A DNA stretch of 64,000 nt from Zonotrichia leucophrys gambelii. Taxonomy: Eukaryota; Chordata; Aves; Passeriformes; Passerellidae. Both the position numbers and the translations under genes were made by a program. Below the pieces are notes generated by a model that was not told where the DNA came from, searched no databases, and was given only the letters and a program-made list of their open reading frames with translations. Shown piece after piece: positions 13,853 to 27,983 of the stretch (position 1 is the stretch's first letter; the number at the start of each line of letters is the position of its first letter). Location: contig NC_088171.1 in assembly GCF_028769735.1 (NCBI RefSeq), forward strand, positions 128,605,533 to 128,669,532, given 5' to 3'.

Positions 13853-15384
13853 TTAAAAAAAAATCCTTGAAACCCCAGAGATGAAAATGGATATTAAATA
13901 AATAAATTTTAAAACCTTAACCTGAAAAGAACAGCACTCCATCTGTTCTGTTATCTAAATTATAGTCACATATATCATTTTAACAGGAATTCCAGCTAAG
14001 TAAATAAATCTTGTACTATGACCATATACACATATGTCTATATTCTCTAAATTGTTCCACTTAGTGGAGCTTTGCTCTTTTTAAGGCAAACCAAATACTT
14101 GGCAAAAATTCTAAACAAAAAAAGGGGTGAGTTTTACTGCATAAAGTCATATTTATGTTTAGACCATTTTTTCAGAATTTCCCTTACATTTGCATATATA
14201 ACTAATAAAGTCTAACACTAATAATAAAATAATGTCTTGCAGTTCTGAGGTACAAAACTATTTATGTTCAGTAACTGGATCATTAGAAGGCAAGTGAGTA
14301 ATATTTGTATTCAAATCTACTTCAGGTCATATCAATTTAATAAAATTATCAAACTACAGGAATTTCTCATCCAGACTGTACCTAGGACAAGAAAAATCTG
14401 AGAAAACCTTCATTGGGAGCATTACAAAGTTTTAAATTAAATATATGTGTTCAATTCCGTATCTAGTACATTCTTATTTCAAGAGGGTAGTTCTCAAAGC
14501 ATGAATATTGTCATCCAAACACAAGGCAAATATGAAAATACAAGTTTTGGTGAATGAATTCCCCAATGGTACAGACTTGCTGTAATTTTGTAACTAAATG
14601 CTACATAACAGTCAGTGTGGGTACATAAAAAAGTAATACATGTGACTAAAACAACCCTAGCAACAGATGTGAAGCTCTCTGATAAATTAGCTATTATATT
14701 TCAGGGAAAAAATATCAGTTTCTAGTAGTAATCAAGAAAAGCAATAACGGAGCTTATTATGAAAGCCAATATACTACTATATTACTTGATAAATATGTGG
14801 TATTCTCATATCTTTAACCTTTCAGATCTACTTACCACCCCTCAGAAAAAAAAATATATTTAAAAAAACTTACAAGAAGGACAGTAAGGGTGATCAATGG
14901 CAGAGAATTATTTCCACATTAGAAAAATCTATGCGTGGTACTTTTAAGAACCCAAGATCAAACTGAGATAAACTGAAAATATCTAAACTGTAAAATCAAA
15001 CAATTCAGGGGACATGTAGAAAATTCTCTTTAAACACAATGAATTTGGTCAAGGCAAATTTGTTTTCATATAGAGCAAAAAAGACTATAAAACTGCCTGG
15101 TGAGATATTCTTTCTTACGTATTTATGCATGGCCCCTGTCAAAGATATCAGCCTGTATATGGGTGCAGGGGACCAGTTTGGTAGGTTGGACATCTTAATC
15201 ATTTAGTCTGTCATTCTACATATTAATCTTTTAGTCTCTCATTCACAAATAAAATTGTCTGTCTTTTGCATGACTGAGAAGGTGAGGCAAAACAAAGCAT
15301 TTATTACAAAAATTCAATGAGGTTTACAATCCACAGGGCAATCCAGATCATTCTCCACTCTGTAATTGACTGTAACACCAGTGT

Positions 15385-15421
15385 AGATGGACTAAATGAT
15401 ATTTCATTCCAACTCTTACAG
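15385..15421 (+). mobile_element. Possible CR1 3'-tail remnant
   Basis: GATGGACTAAATGATATTTC followed by ATTCCAACTC resembles the CR1 3' end (TGGACTAGATGATCT...TTCCAACTC). It is only about 35 bp, so this could be chance. Confidence 0.3.
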
Positions 15422-17654
15422 AAAAACTAGAAAAAAATTGAAAAAATATTTTTATTCCTGTTCTGTGGAGAGGGAGGAACAGACAGATCACCTCTAGTAT
15501 TTAAAGATTTGTTCCTGAATACCACTGTAGGTTCTTACTACATCAGAGAAATCAGGGAAATTGGGGTTTCTCTTACTATTTCAACTCCTGATGTCTCTGT
15601 CCTTTGCAAAATGTACATCAGAAAACTGAGAAAGGCACAGTGCACCATTTGTTTCCAGCATATTTATTAATGAATGATCAATAATTACTTAGCACAGGAC
15701 TTCAGGTATTTATCTACATAGTAAATCACATCTGTATTAACCTCATTTTCTTATTGCCCATCCATTATTTTCTCAAGAAAATGGCTAACTTAGCACCTCG
15801 TATTCCTGCAGAAGTTGACAAATTCTACCTATTTCTTCATCACTATTTGAGGTGAAAATATTAAAAGTCTAAGGATGCACTCACATGACATCCCTCATGT
15901 TGAAGGTTGTTTATCTTGGTGCACATGACTGTATCATTTACTAAATTACTGAAAGTCTCCTTTGGCCCCAAGCCAAAACAAAGTCATATCTGATTCTTCT
16001 GCAAAACCTCACTTTCTTCCCCAATACATCCGTTATATTCTATAGCATTTCTCTTGAATAAAATATTCCATAGCAAATAGCATCCCACTATTAATACAAT
16101 ATGTGCTTCAAAAATCATAAACAGATATCTATATTCCCAGCTTCAATCAAGAGGTTTCACATTATTTTTAATTCTATTTCTCACCAACCAGGGGAACAAC
16201 AGGGCCTACTGTTACAGGCCTGTTACCAGATGATATTGCAAACTACATGACTTGTGCCCAGAAAAGAGATCTGTTGATAGGCATTACCGAACATAATTGG
16301 GTTAGAAACCCCTTCAGTTGTAGTGCCAAATTGTAAAGCACTGTAGGAAGTGAAAAGAGCAGTCTGGAATTAGCAAACTTTTTCTTAGCATGCATTTACA
16401 CATCTGTGACTATTTTGGCCCATAAATTAGTGTTTTGAATCTCACCCATGTTAGCTTCTTCAATCCCCTTTACCATAGCATATCCTACAAAGTTTGAGAG
16501 ATGTCATAACATTTCTTTGGTGTCATGTTCCTCAAAACAATGGCCTATAGTTTTCCCCTTAGATTCTTCAATCTCTGATTCTACTATATCCCTTTTCACA
16601 TATATTTTCTAACACAGTCCTGGCAATATTAAACCAAGTTCCTAGCTTTGACAGCTATCTTGGGAATGCATACTAGCAAATGTGACTGCTTTCTCTATCA
16701 TCTTATACCCTTAGCTTGGAAAATAATTACTTATAAAAATTAGAAACTGAAATTCCTAATGTTCCTGAGACACAGGAGCCTCATTAATTTACAATTTTAA
16801 ATTTATAACTATTTTAGCAACTGAGGAAAAATTAATAGCTTCATTTTTCACAGGTATTACGAGCCTATGAAAGCAATCCCAACTCCTACATTGTGGATTT
16901 GGCAAACAGAAAGGATTTTCTGGTTCTGTAATCAGACAGAGGTAAAACAACACATCCAATCTGTCAAGGCTAGAACTTACAAGTGAAGCTACATCCATAG
17001 GGATCCCAGAAGTGGCAAAATAGCATTTAGGAAAGACCCACAGAGTCATTCAAACATGACTGGCAATAATATGCCAGTTGAGCTTTGGATCAATAAAGTA
17101 ACATAAAGCAAACAGGTGAAAATGGGCTAAATATAGGCATAGCTATAGCAAATAATAAAAATAATTATAAAACGTGGTGGTGATTTTACATGGCCACATT
17201 ACCAACAGACTTTCTGACCTATGCCACTTCGAAACACAACAAAACAAAACAATCCCAAACCAACAATCTCTCTAAAAATCTATCTTCTGAGAAGTTCTTT
17301 AAAATATTTGTGCATAACATAGCACGAAATATTCCTTGTAGCTGGTTATAACCATAACCTTTTGGGTTGCCTCTTTTCTAAACGTTCTGTAGATGAAATA
17401 GAAGACACCAGATGAACATAAAATTAAATAGAAATCCTGATTTCATTAGATGTTCTCAAAAAGTAAGCCTATAAAATTTTATTACGCTAACACTTCATAA
17501 TGATTGGATGTCCTCAATTTCTTCATTCTCTTCCTGGAAATGGGCAGAGACTAGACTCTGCAAAGGTTTTTGGTGAAAAGCCAGAGATTTCCCACTGTAC
17601 TTCTGTTACCTTCTAACTTGTACCTGGAGGAAAACCACCTCCTTTCCAAAACAG

Positions 17655-17880
17655 TGGAATCACAGAATCATTAAAATTGTAAAAGACCTCCAAGATCATC
17701 AAGTTCAACCTTAGACTGAATACCTTAGACTGAATATGAATACCACCCTACCCACAAAACCACATCATGATAATATCCAAACTGAACCTCCCCTGATGTA
17801 ACTTGAGGCCATTTTCCCTTGTCCTATCCCTAGTTGCCTGGCAGAGAGGGACAACCCCCACCTCAACACAATCTCCCACA
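17655..17880 (-). mobile_element. CR1 LINE 3' fragment with internal deletion
   Basis: It begins GGAATCACAGAATCATTAAA, then GACCTCCAAGATCATCAAGT, CCACAAAACCACATC, and after a jump CAAACTGAACCTCCCCTG, AACTTGAGGCCATTTTCCCT, TGTCCTATCCCTAGTTGCCT. This is the antisense of a CR1 3' region missing its middle. A short internal duplication (CCTTAGACTGAATA twice near 17710-17740) is also visible. Confidence 0.85.
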
Positions 17881-20800
17881 TCATTGCAACAAAAAAGAAC
17901 ACAAGGAAGTTTCAAATATTTTACTTATTCAGAGTTCTCCAAATGTCTCTTTGTTCAGCCTAATCTTCTGACATTTACCCCTTCAAAATTTTTGGTTGGC
18001 ATGCCATATTATAATAGAAACTAAAGAAAAAGGAGGAATTTAAATAACTAAAAACTGTGAAGGACAGAAAGAACATGATTTCAGTTCCATTGCTACATTG
18101 TTGTCTAGAGAGAAGTCCTGAAAATCTTCTTGACAGACTTTCCATCACAGAACACACCATCAGAACACATAGCCCTTCCCAGAAAATCCAACTTTTATTT
18201 AGAATGAGCAAGGAATTCCAAATGTGAATTAAGTGTCAGATTGAAAGGTGAAAAGTCCGGTTTGATCCAAAATTTCTTTGTATGTTTTCAGTCTGCTATG
18301 GATATCAGGGAAAGAGATTAATGACAAAAACTTTCAGAACTTCCAAACTGATCACCACTCCCCAGATTAATTCCAAGATAATAAAAAATCCTCCAGTTTC
18401 AAGGATTTCAGCCTAAAACTCACTTTTCTTTCCAAGAAAATTGCTTCTATATGTATGAAACAGTCTGTCAACAGCACCACAGCACCCCAACATTTAACGC
18501 AGATTTGCATGTGTAGCGTGCAACAAGGAATAAACACAGTTCAGGAAAAACATGCCATGTTAGCCATGTTATGTCAGGCTTAAAGCAAGAATGGTGAAAA
18601 ACAGAGGGAATTGGTTATATTCTTCCAAGTATAGATGAAGCACTTCACCCACAAGTCAAGCTTCAAGATTTCTCACTTGGAATGTTAAATAAACTCAGAG
18701 AAAAAAAATGAAAATAAAAAATAAAATCTTCCAATGTTTTAGGATGTTGTGATCATTTCCTCAATGGAAAGAGTCAGTAGACTGCAATTTATTCTTATCC
18801 TATAGATATAAGACCACACCCTCAGCATCTTCCAAAGCATTTTTCTGACTAGAACACTTGGTCTTCATCATTTAGAAAAAATTCCAAAGATAGTACAGAA
18901 GAATTTTCATTTTTCTCCAAACTGTTTATCTGTGAATACCTCAAAGATCTTCCTCCTATTCTCTTACTCTTTTACCTCTTCTTGTGCAGCTACCTATTCT
19001 TTTTTCAGAGACTGACCCCTGACTAAAAGGGCAGGTGTCTGAGGGTGTGGAACTGCTCCAGTAAAGTAGTCCTGGGAGAATAACCCAACATGAAATTCAG
19101 ATGGTAGAGGAATTTATAAACCAGGAAACAGAAGGGTGTTATTCTCTGGCCCCAACCTTTTTTAGTGAACAAACAAAAGTAAAACCCCTAAACTAAAAAA
19201 AAAAAAAAGAAAAAATAAACAGAAACCACCCCAAAAAACAGGTGAAAGTGTGAAACTACATACTTTTTATCTGAATGTCTTTGAATATCTGATGATAAAT
19301 GGAAAAAGAAAAAAAATCCACCATGTGTCTGACTTAGCAGTTTGCCTCAATCATATTTTTAAAAATTTTAACATGGATTCACCATTCGAATAAATTTAAA
19401 GTTGAAATTTGTGCTAATTTTGTTTACTATTCTCCTATTACATTTGTAGGCTTTCAGAGATCTTTTCCAGATTGCCCAAAAATTAATGAAAGCAGAGGCT
19501 TATTTAAGATTAGATCCTTTGGGGAATGCCAATCACAGTTATGTTTAAAAAAAACCTTAAAGGCAAATGGTTACCACAAATTTAGCATAACCCAGAGTAG
19601 CCATGAACATCTAAAATAATAAAAACTCCTGAGAGCTGCCCCCAGATGCTAACAATATAAATTAGACAAGGAAAATCAGGAAAGGTAGGCAATTAAATTT
19701 TTTCTCTACTATTCTGTAAGGATGGTACTAATTTAGTTTTCTGAGGGGTTAAAGACATTTCTAGTTCTAAATTAGACAACAGAAGGCTACTTGTTCAGTG
19801 ATAACAATAATTAGAAGTACGTTTTGTTTGTTGTCTGTGTTGAATACACAGAAAGGTATATTTAAATACTATATGGTATAGGAAATATCAAAGTTTTCAC
19901 AGCAGAGGTTTAGCCCACTATGCTGCCAGATTAATATAAGAATGAACCATTGGTTCATTTTAATCAAATATTGGAACAAAATCAATTTAACATTTTATGC
20001 CTATTCAGGATGAAAACTTAGTTAGTTTATGCAGCTTCAGTGGTTATTTCAGAGACGTCAATTCCCAGTAAAGAGAGAAGCAGTCAGACTTAATAAGAAT
20101 CTCTCACTGTATAGACTAACTGGGCTGAAATTTTCATCTTATCTGAAAAGCATGTCAGATCATACATTCCTATATTTTCAGTATTTCATTTGTGAAAGTA
20201 CTCTTTAACCGTACACATTGTTCTGCCACCGACAGAAGAGGGAAAGGTAAATGAGAGAAAGGCATTACATTCATTTGAGATACCAAAAAAATCCAGAGAG
20301 GAGAGCACTCAAAATTCACATAAGGAAAGGAGTATACAAGCTGCAAACCTAGCAGTGATTCTGTTTTATGAAGAATCAAGACCACATATTTAGAATTTTT
20401 TCACAAACTGGCATTACTTTTTTTTGCCCCACTTTAATTGGGAGTTGGGGTTTTGCAAAGCTGCCTGACATGCTGCCCAGAATTCAGGGTCCTGGAAGCT
20501 CCAGCTGTCTCTGCTGCTGAAGAACCAGGGACTGAACAAGTCAAAGGATGCAGAATATGGCTTCCCACCAGCCTGCCAGTGAGGCTGCCAAAGAGCTGGG
20601 GAAAGGACCTGGCAGAAATTCAGGTTTCTTCCATCAGAATCCAGATATTGAAACCTGTCTGGCTTTTAGCATCACATGAAAAGTTCTGTCAAAAAAAAAT
20701 CCTGGCAAAAATTGAAAATAATCTTTCATTACTTCAACGAACATGCAAATTCCCAAAAGAGTTAAGAAGTAGTAATGAAACTTTGAGTACATCAAGACTT

Positions 20801-23800
20801 TACTGAGGATCTGGAAAGATTCCAATGAGCTTAAAACATGCACAATACACTACAGTAGAAAAATCTGTCGGTAGAATTTGAAGATAAATAAAACCCTGAA
20901 AACTCTACACAAAAGAAAGGTGTTTTCTCCTCTCAAAAATTTCCTAATATCACTTTTTACCTGGAACTGGCTTTCAGTGGTTGCAGTGAACAAAACCCAA
21001 ACACTTCTCCTCCTGCCTTCCTTCCTGACATCTCTCAAATGCCATATCTGATGCTGAATTCCTTGTCATTGTAGGAGTGGAGTAACACCTGCACTAGACA
21101 AAACCTACCTGTATCATAAAAAGCTCTTACAAGGAATAAGCAAAACAGGGGGAAGAAAAAAAATAAATATGAGAAAGAAAACAAGTTCTAACAAATTCTT
21201 TTGAAGTCAAAATAGACATACCCATCTACTCAATCCCTAAATATAACGAATCGAATAAAATCTTGTGTTTATCCTATTTAAAAAGTATACAAGGAATTTT
21301 TGTTCCTATTTTAACCAGACAGATTTAGAAAAATAATATATATTGAAATTGAGTGTTAGCCCATAAAAGAAATTGACAAGTACATGGAAGCTTCCAAGGC
21401 TCACTGATGAGATCAGGAAGGAGTAATACTTTGTCACAGATCACTTCTTTAGTCACTTCACATGAAACCTGAGGAATTGATAGCAACTGAGATTTCTCCT
21501 TTCCTTGCCCTTTTTTCTTTATTTTTTTCTGTTTTATTTCCTCCAATGTTATATCACCTTTATTTCTGAACCAAGGAAATTTATGACAGCAAGCTAAATT
21601 CATCTATCATAAATGTCCTTGCAACAAATTTCCTGACATATAATAACATTTTTTTCCTGGAATGTAATAGGCCTGAAAGAACAGGTCAAATAAACTCCAC
21701 CTAATAGTAGTCAACAGCAAAACTGTTGAAACAAGAATAAATGTCATTATTTGCTCTTAGATTACAGCTAGGGGCAGAGCAAGCTGATTGCTTCATTACA
21801 ATGTACAGATTAGATTATTAAGAGTGAAATGATTATCAAGTGCACTATCATAGAGTTATTCTGGATTCCTCCTGGTGGCACAGTTGTACTGATGGCAAAA
21901 TAGTGTTTTTAAAACCATAAGTATCCAGGAGGCTGAACTTTCTGTTTTCAAATGAGAACAATGTCACCTTTTTTCATGCTTTAATCATTTCCTATGTAGA
22001 GTATTTCAACTTTTCCTAAAAAATATGAGAAAACATAACTTGTATAAAATTCAGCAACCTCCATGTCCAACGAGAAACAAGAACAACCTGAGAAAACCAC
22101 ATCACCACACACTACAGTTAAAAACATGACTGCAGGGCAAGCTACAGGTTTTGCTGCAATGGAAACTGCTATATTACATGGGTAGTAGATACTACAATGC
22201 CATGCACCCTGCAGGTAATAGAATTTCGGAGGGGACCGAAGGTAAACCTAAACAAATCCTTTGTGATGCATCAGGACTCAGATATCCTCACCTCTGTGAT
22301 CAGCTATTTTTTATAGTACACTGTAACTGCCACAGAGAGGTTTCCTTTTTTGTGGAAACCAAGACACAGGAAGCCTGGAGAGACTTCACAGACATTTTAA
22401 TTTTGTGCTATTATGGAGTAATACCTCAAAGTTGAGTTGCATATCTGAATCCAGAGAACATGGAAGATGTACCATGCTGCAGGTACTGGGAAATGTGTTC
22501 TGAGAAGCTCTTGGACTCTCAGTACTCAGTAGAGAATAATATTCTACCTGAAACACAAGTTTCTCAACTTTATTTTCAACCACTAGACTTCCCAGTGAAA
22601 ACTTTTGCAATAATAACATCCTTCCTCAAGGACAAAAAATAAAAGAAGCAGAAAGAGAGAGACAAAGATGAGCACACTAAGATATGAGTCTCGTGGATGA
22701 TGTGCTTTTGCTCTATTTTTACCAAAAGCCCAGAGAAAGGAACAAAACCTACTTGTGCTGCTTCAGGGGCAACATTTGTTCAAGGCAGTAAAAATGTATT
22801 TTGGGAGTGCAAAAGGATAATCTAAGTCAGATTTGTTCTTGTTTCTAATCACCTCCTTCTTTGTGAGAGTGTAGACAATTACAAAACTTGCTAACAAATG
22901 TTAAGGTCAATTCCCTCTCCACTTTTGTCCAGGAAACACCCACATAACAACTGGAGATGGAAAGTACCAGTCCTCAAAAAAATTTCGCATTCCTCTTCAG
23001 TACGGGCAGAAACAGGATTAGGTGATTTCACTGTACCTTCAGCATTTTGGTGTCATTCTTACAAGCACCTTGCCTCAATCTATCCACCCTCCAAAGAATG
23101 TAGATCAATCTGCACTAACCAAAACTGGATAAAACAGATTGTTAAAATAAAGAAACATGGGGAAACAAAACTAGGGTAGAAATGTAGAATACAACTTCCT
23201 TTAAGTGCATCTGACAGATTGAGAAAGCACAAGTAGGTTGTAGCAAAGCAAGGAAGTGAATAAGCAAATGAACAGAAACTGATAGGAACCAGGCTCACGC
23301 ATTTTGACTGGCACGGCTGTCTGTCAGAAGCAAATTAAAAACAGTACTTCAGTTGGAAATGGTGCAGCTGACAGCACAAAAAAAGCTTCAACTATCAGAT
23401 GCCAGCTCTTAGAAATAACATTAAATAAATAGGCCCTTTTAGGATATTGTTACTTTGATGCTTACTTGACAAAACTGGATAAATTTATCAGGACAGCAGT
23501 TAATTTTGTTAGCACCCATTTCTTTGGTAAGAGAAATATAGGGATTTTCCACCAAAAAGAGCTAATAGAAAGCTGTAGGTACAAAGATCATTCTAGGCAA
23601 TACAACAGCTATATTTACATATTGTGTACTACAGATAAAATAGTGTTAAGACATTTTAAAAGGCAAAGTAAAAAACTTTGGATCAGAAAGATTTTCTTAA
23701 TGAGATCCCAAAGGATACTGAGTAGCTATTGTTTATTTTTCAAAAATAGCTGTAATGTTTTATTAAAATTATGTGTACAAACATACAGAGGATATTTCAG

Positions 23801-26800
23801 ACTTTTAGTAATAGTCAAGTGCATTCATAACTTCTACTTTGCACTTTATTATTGAAATAACATTCTTTTAGCTTTAAATCAGAAATGTTCTTCAAATATT
23901 TTTTTATTTCCAGAAACATTTGTATAAAAATTGATTCATGTAACTCAAATAGTGTGTGTGCTCTTAAAGGTGAGCTAACTGTAGAGAGACAACAAGAACC
24001 ACCGAAAGCCCTACTGTCCTCCCTTTATCTACTGTAAACAAACAAAAACCTAAAGCTGTATCTACATAAAAGCTGATGTCATAAGTGAAAATATCAATTT
24101 GCAATTTCCTTCAGCTCCTTCACTTTCTATTACTGTAAGCAGAATACTTGCTACACATGTGATTATTCTTGAACTTTAACCTAAAGCTTTATCATGTTTG
24201 TGAAACACACACTAATTTCAGTTTATTAAATTCTGAACCTTCATACTGTGTGTATTGCACAAATTAATGTTACACAAAAATATCCAGAGGTAGCAGAGTA
24301 GTCAAAGATGTATGAGGTTAATCAAGTAATTAAGTCTAAAAAAAATAAAGGAGCATGCTCTAGAACCAACAGAGAAAACCACTGAGTGCTGATACTACAA
24401 GGCTTGCTAATGTCTTCACCTTTTACAGGTACAGTGGATAGCTGGATGAATTTCAACAGTTGTAATGGATAACTGTAATTTTACTCTTTCTAGGTTATTT
24501 CTGGACAAGGTGGCTCAATTTTCATTTTATCTATTTTATATTTATCATACAAATATTTACATATAAATTTATATAATAAAATTGTATTATCATATAAATA
24601 TTCACATATTTTATCTATTTATCTACATTCGGCAGAACACTAGATATTATGATGTTTATCCACTTCTTAGAACAGGAAATAACATCAATCTTAACAGAAA
24701 TTACCAGAAAACACCTTGCTGTGTAAGAAAAATAAAGACATCTGCAAAATATTAGGAGTCAGTCTACAATCCATGCTTTCACTACATGCACCTCCTGCTC
24801 CAGCAATGGTAACAGTAAATGTTAATTTACTGCTAACAGGAAACTTCGAGGCCTGTACAGTGAATATGAAAATGAAATAAGTATCCTTTTTATCAAGTAA
24901 GAAGGCAAAAAATCTTACAAAACCAAAGAATACAATTCCAATGTGACAGATTGTGTTTTCATTTGTTTCAAGATTTCACCAGGATGGGCACTACACCTCA
25001 CTTCAGATTGCTGTTCTCTTCACTCTTCCTCAGGCAGCAAAGACAGTGCAGGAAGTACAAATTCATGGCTTAAATTCTACAGGGCTGGAGCAAGGTGGTC
25101 TGCAGTCTCTCACTCCCGCCTGGCCCTTATAGGTTTTGACATAAATGATGAGAAATGATGGGTGTAATTTCTTTTCTTTCACAATAAGATTAAATCAGAA
25201 GTGATCTAATGACATTAGTAGACTTCTAACAGAATAAAAGAATTCAAGTTAAACCAAAATTCAGCTCTATTGTTTCATTATGGAAACAAAATTTTCAGGA
25301 AAGCAAAACAAGAAAGCCATGAAGTGTTTTACTTGCCAGTGAGAGGGTCTAAACCAAATATTTTCTTACAAGCTTCACTATATCTCTATAAAATGAGTTG
25401 GAGGAAGTGAACAACTTTAAATAAGTGTATTAAAATACAAAGAACTGACAGACTTAAATGGTCATTTCCCAGAATTCTTCTACCTACAAAATGGATCTTA
25501 AATGAAAAAATTTGGAAATCCTATCTTGTATAACTTAAATGAAAGTCAAATAAAAATATTAAACTAGAATTTACTTTATTTAAAACTTATTTGGAGCACT
25601 GGAAGAAATATATAACTTCTTCTGTAGAAAAAATTCTTGTTAAACATGTACATGTGTTTCACAATATCTGTCATTTTTCAGAATAATCCCATTACCATCA
25701 CAGCTAGATCTCTATAGACGTTCTATTCTCATTTTTTAGAGAGAGAAACATCCAATATAAGTGCTCCTTCTTTACATATAGCATTAGGAGGAAAGACCTG
25801 TTGGTATTTCATTTTACACTAACACACACATTCTAGGCACCAGTACTACAAACCAGTAATGGAGTCACCGTACGGTCAGACTCTGGAAATTTTTAACCAG
25901 CCACTGGAACAGTCCAAATATTAACCTGTGAGAAGGTAAAAGCTCACTATATCCTCTGGAAATGTGTGTCTGACATTCATAGGAATAAGTTCTAAACAAA
26001 GTTGTAGTAAAATTACTGGCTTCTGAATGAATATGACCTTTTTTAAATGTATAATTTATTCAGATGTGGGGGCAGCAAATCTTTCCAGAAGAGTGGGCTT
26101 TGATTATGAAAGGAGGACCATCACAGTCATTTGGGGATATTACACATGTTAACATGTTAAAATAGTGCTTTTGTAGTAATTTTTACCAGGATTCTGGAGG
26201 GGAGACATAAGAAAGGGGACAGCTGTTTTATTTTTTAATACAATGCAGATCAAAGATGAAAGTTCCAGCAATCCAAGAGAAAAAAATTCTAACCAATAGT
26301 AGAATGTAGGTCCTTATGAATACTGGGCTAATATTAGCAACCAAGTGGTACAAAATATGTGAATATTTAATATTCCTACATAATAGTCCTAGTCCTGATA
26401 GATTCATTTCTCTTCAGAAAGAATGAAATGTCCTTCTAAATATAGCATTGCTTAAAAATAAGAATGCTAGGTAGGCATTCAGAAAATTGCTACTAGCATG
26501 GCAATATTTTTAATTGCTACATTTCTCAGACATTTTTTTAAATTCAATTAAGCCAATGAGGCTACATCTCAAATGCACAAGTAAGTCTGCAAGCCTGCAA
26601 CTTAGGAGAATCAATTACTTTTATTGTGATTATAAAAAAAATTAAATGCTTTGATGCAAGGTCCATCTTTTTCTTATGTGTCGGCATAGACAGCAATGGT
26701 AAGTTCACACCTTGTATTTCTCTAAGTAATCTTAAAAACATTCAGCAGTTAATGAATTCATGACCCTAGCATATTGAAAGTCAATCATAATTTTTGTAAT

Positions 26801-27983
26801 CTACAAGATCTCTATTTAAAATTATGTTTCAGTAACAGATTAAATTAGAACAAAAACTATTTCTGTGTCCTCTTTTTAAAAATATTGATGCAACCTATAT
26901 TTCAAGTAAATTGCAAACTTAGAGCCAAAGCAATCACACAGTTTAAATGATCAGAAGATCTTCCCATATATAATCTGAAATACTAGGGGTGAAGCAGCTC
27001 TCCCATTTTACACAACAAAAAGACTGTCCAGTCACCTGTGAAAATACAAGTGTGCATGTGTGCAGCAATTACAGCTATGGCCTTTGCTACATATCTTTCA
27101 TTATTTATGTCCCAGATCGTATTGGAAAATGCAACAGCTCATTCACTTAACCTGAGTCATCTAAGTATTTTATCTCACCTATGTTTCTTTTTCCTGAGTG
27201 CTGAACTAACTTATGCCCGAAAATCATAGATCTAAAAGTGTTAAAGAAGAAAACCTGCTGTTTAATATGAAGATACAAAACCTAGTTCTATCTAAAGTAA
27301 CAACACTAATGACTTTCCAACTCCAGTTATTCAGCAGAAAAATTTTATGAACATTTTGTTTTCTTCACCAAAAATTTTTTCAACAATAATTTTGGTGGCA
27401 TTGATTCACAGACCTTAAACAGCAACTTCAAAATCAAAACTTAGTTTGTATATGTTTATCCACTGGTTTTCTCAATGACAGCCACATAACCAGTCTTTGC
27501 AGACTGTGGAAATAGTGGTGGAATAATTCCATTGCTCTCAGAGACTCCAAAAGTACTGGAGCTAATCTCTCTCAGCCCCTCAGCTGTGCTATCTCAGCAT
27601 TTTGTAGGACTGTACAGTAAATCAGATGAGTTCCTTTCTGTAGCTTAAAAAGATGCTCTGCCAAAGTGATGAAAGGGGAAAATATTTTTTCATTAGTTTA
27701 ACCTCCCTGAAATAGTTTCTCTAGGCAGCCCAACAGATACTTGCACCAGGGCCATGATGGTGCCATGGAGGCAGGGAGGAGCAGCTGGGCTGGCAATGGA
27801 GCTGCGGGTGCTGCACTGACAGCACGGAATTGCCTGGGGCTTTGGAGCTCAATTTAGCCTCTCAGATCTGCCTTCTAGAGAAGCCTCTCTTTTTCATACT
27901 GTATTGATTCCACAGGGACCCAGGAAGAGTAGTATCATCTATGTTCAAGTTAGACTTTGCAAATAAAATTGCTAAATAAATAT
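17881..27983. other. Intron, no gene seen
   Basis: AT-rich. A very AT-rich cluster at 24525-24625 has two similar blocks (ATCATACAAATATTTACATA and ATCATATAAATATTCACATA). Plus-strand frames of 122 codons (20438-20806) and 129 codons (23466-23855) are not recognised. Confidence 0.5.
27715..27850. other. Unidentified G-rich patch beside the ERVL LTR
   Basis: GCCATGATGGTGCCATGGAG and GCAGGGAGGAGCAGCTGGGC stand out from the AT-rich intron. It ends about 130 bp before the LTR and could be a fragment of another repeat; not recognised. Confidence 0.3.

Larger units (their letters stand above)
12583..17654. other. Intron, no gene seen
   Basis: AT-rich sequence with the CCAA microsatellite and one possible CR1 scrap listed separately. 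Frames at 12616-12936 (plus) are unrecognised. Confidence 0.5.
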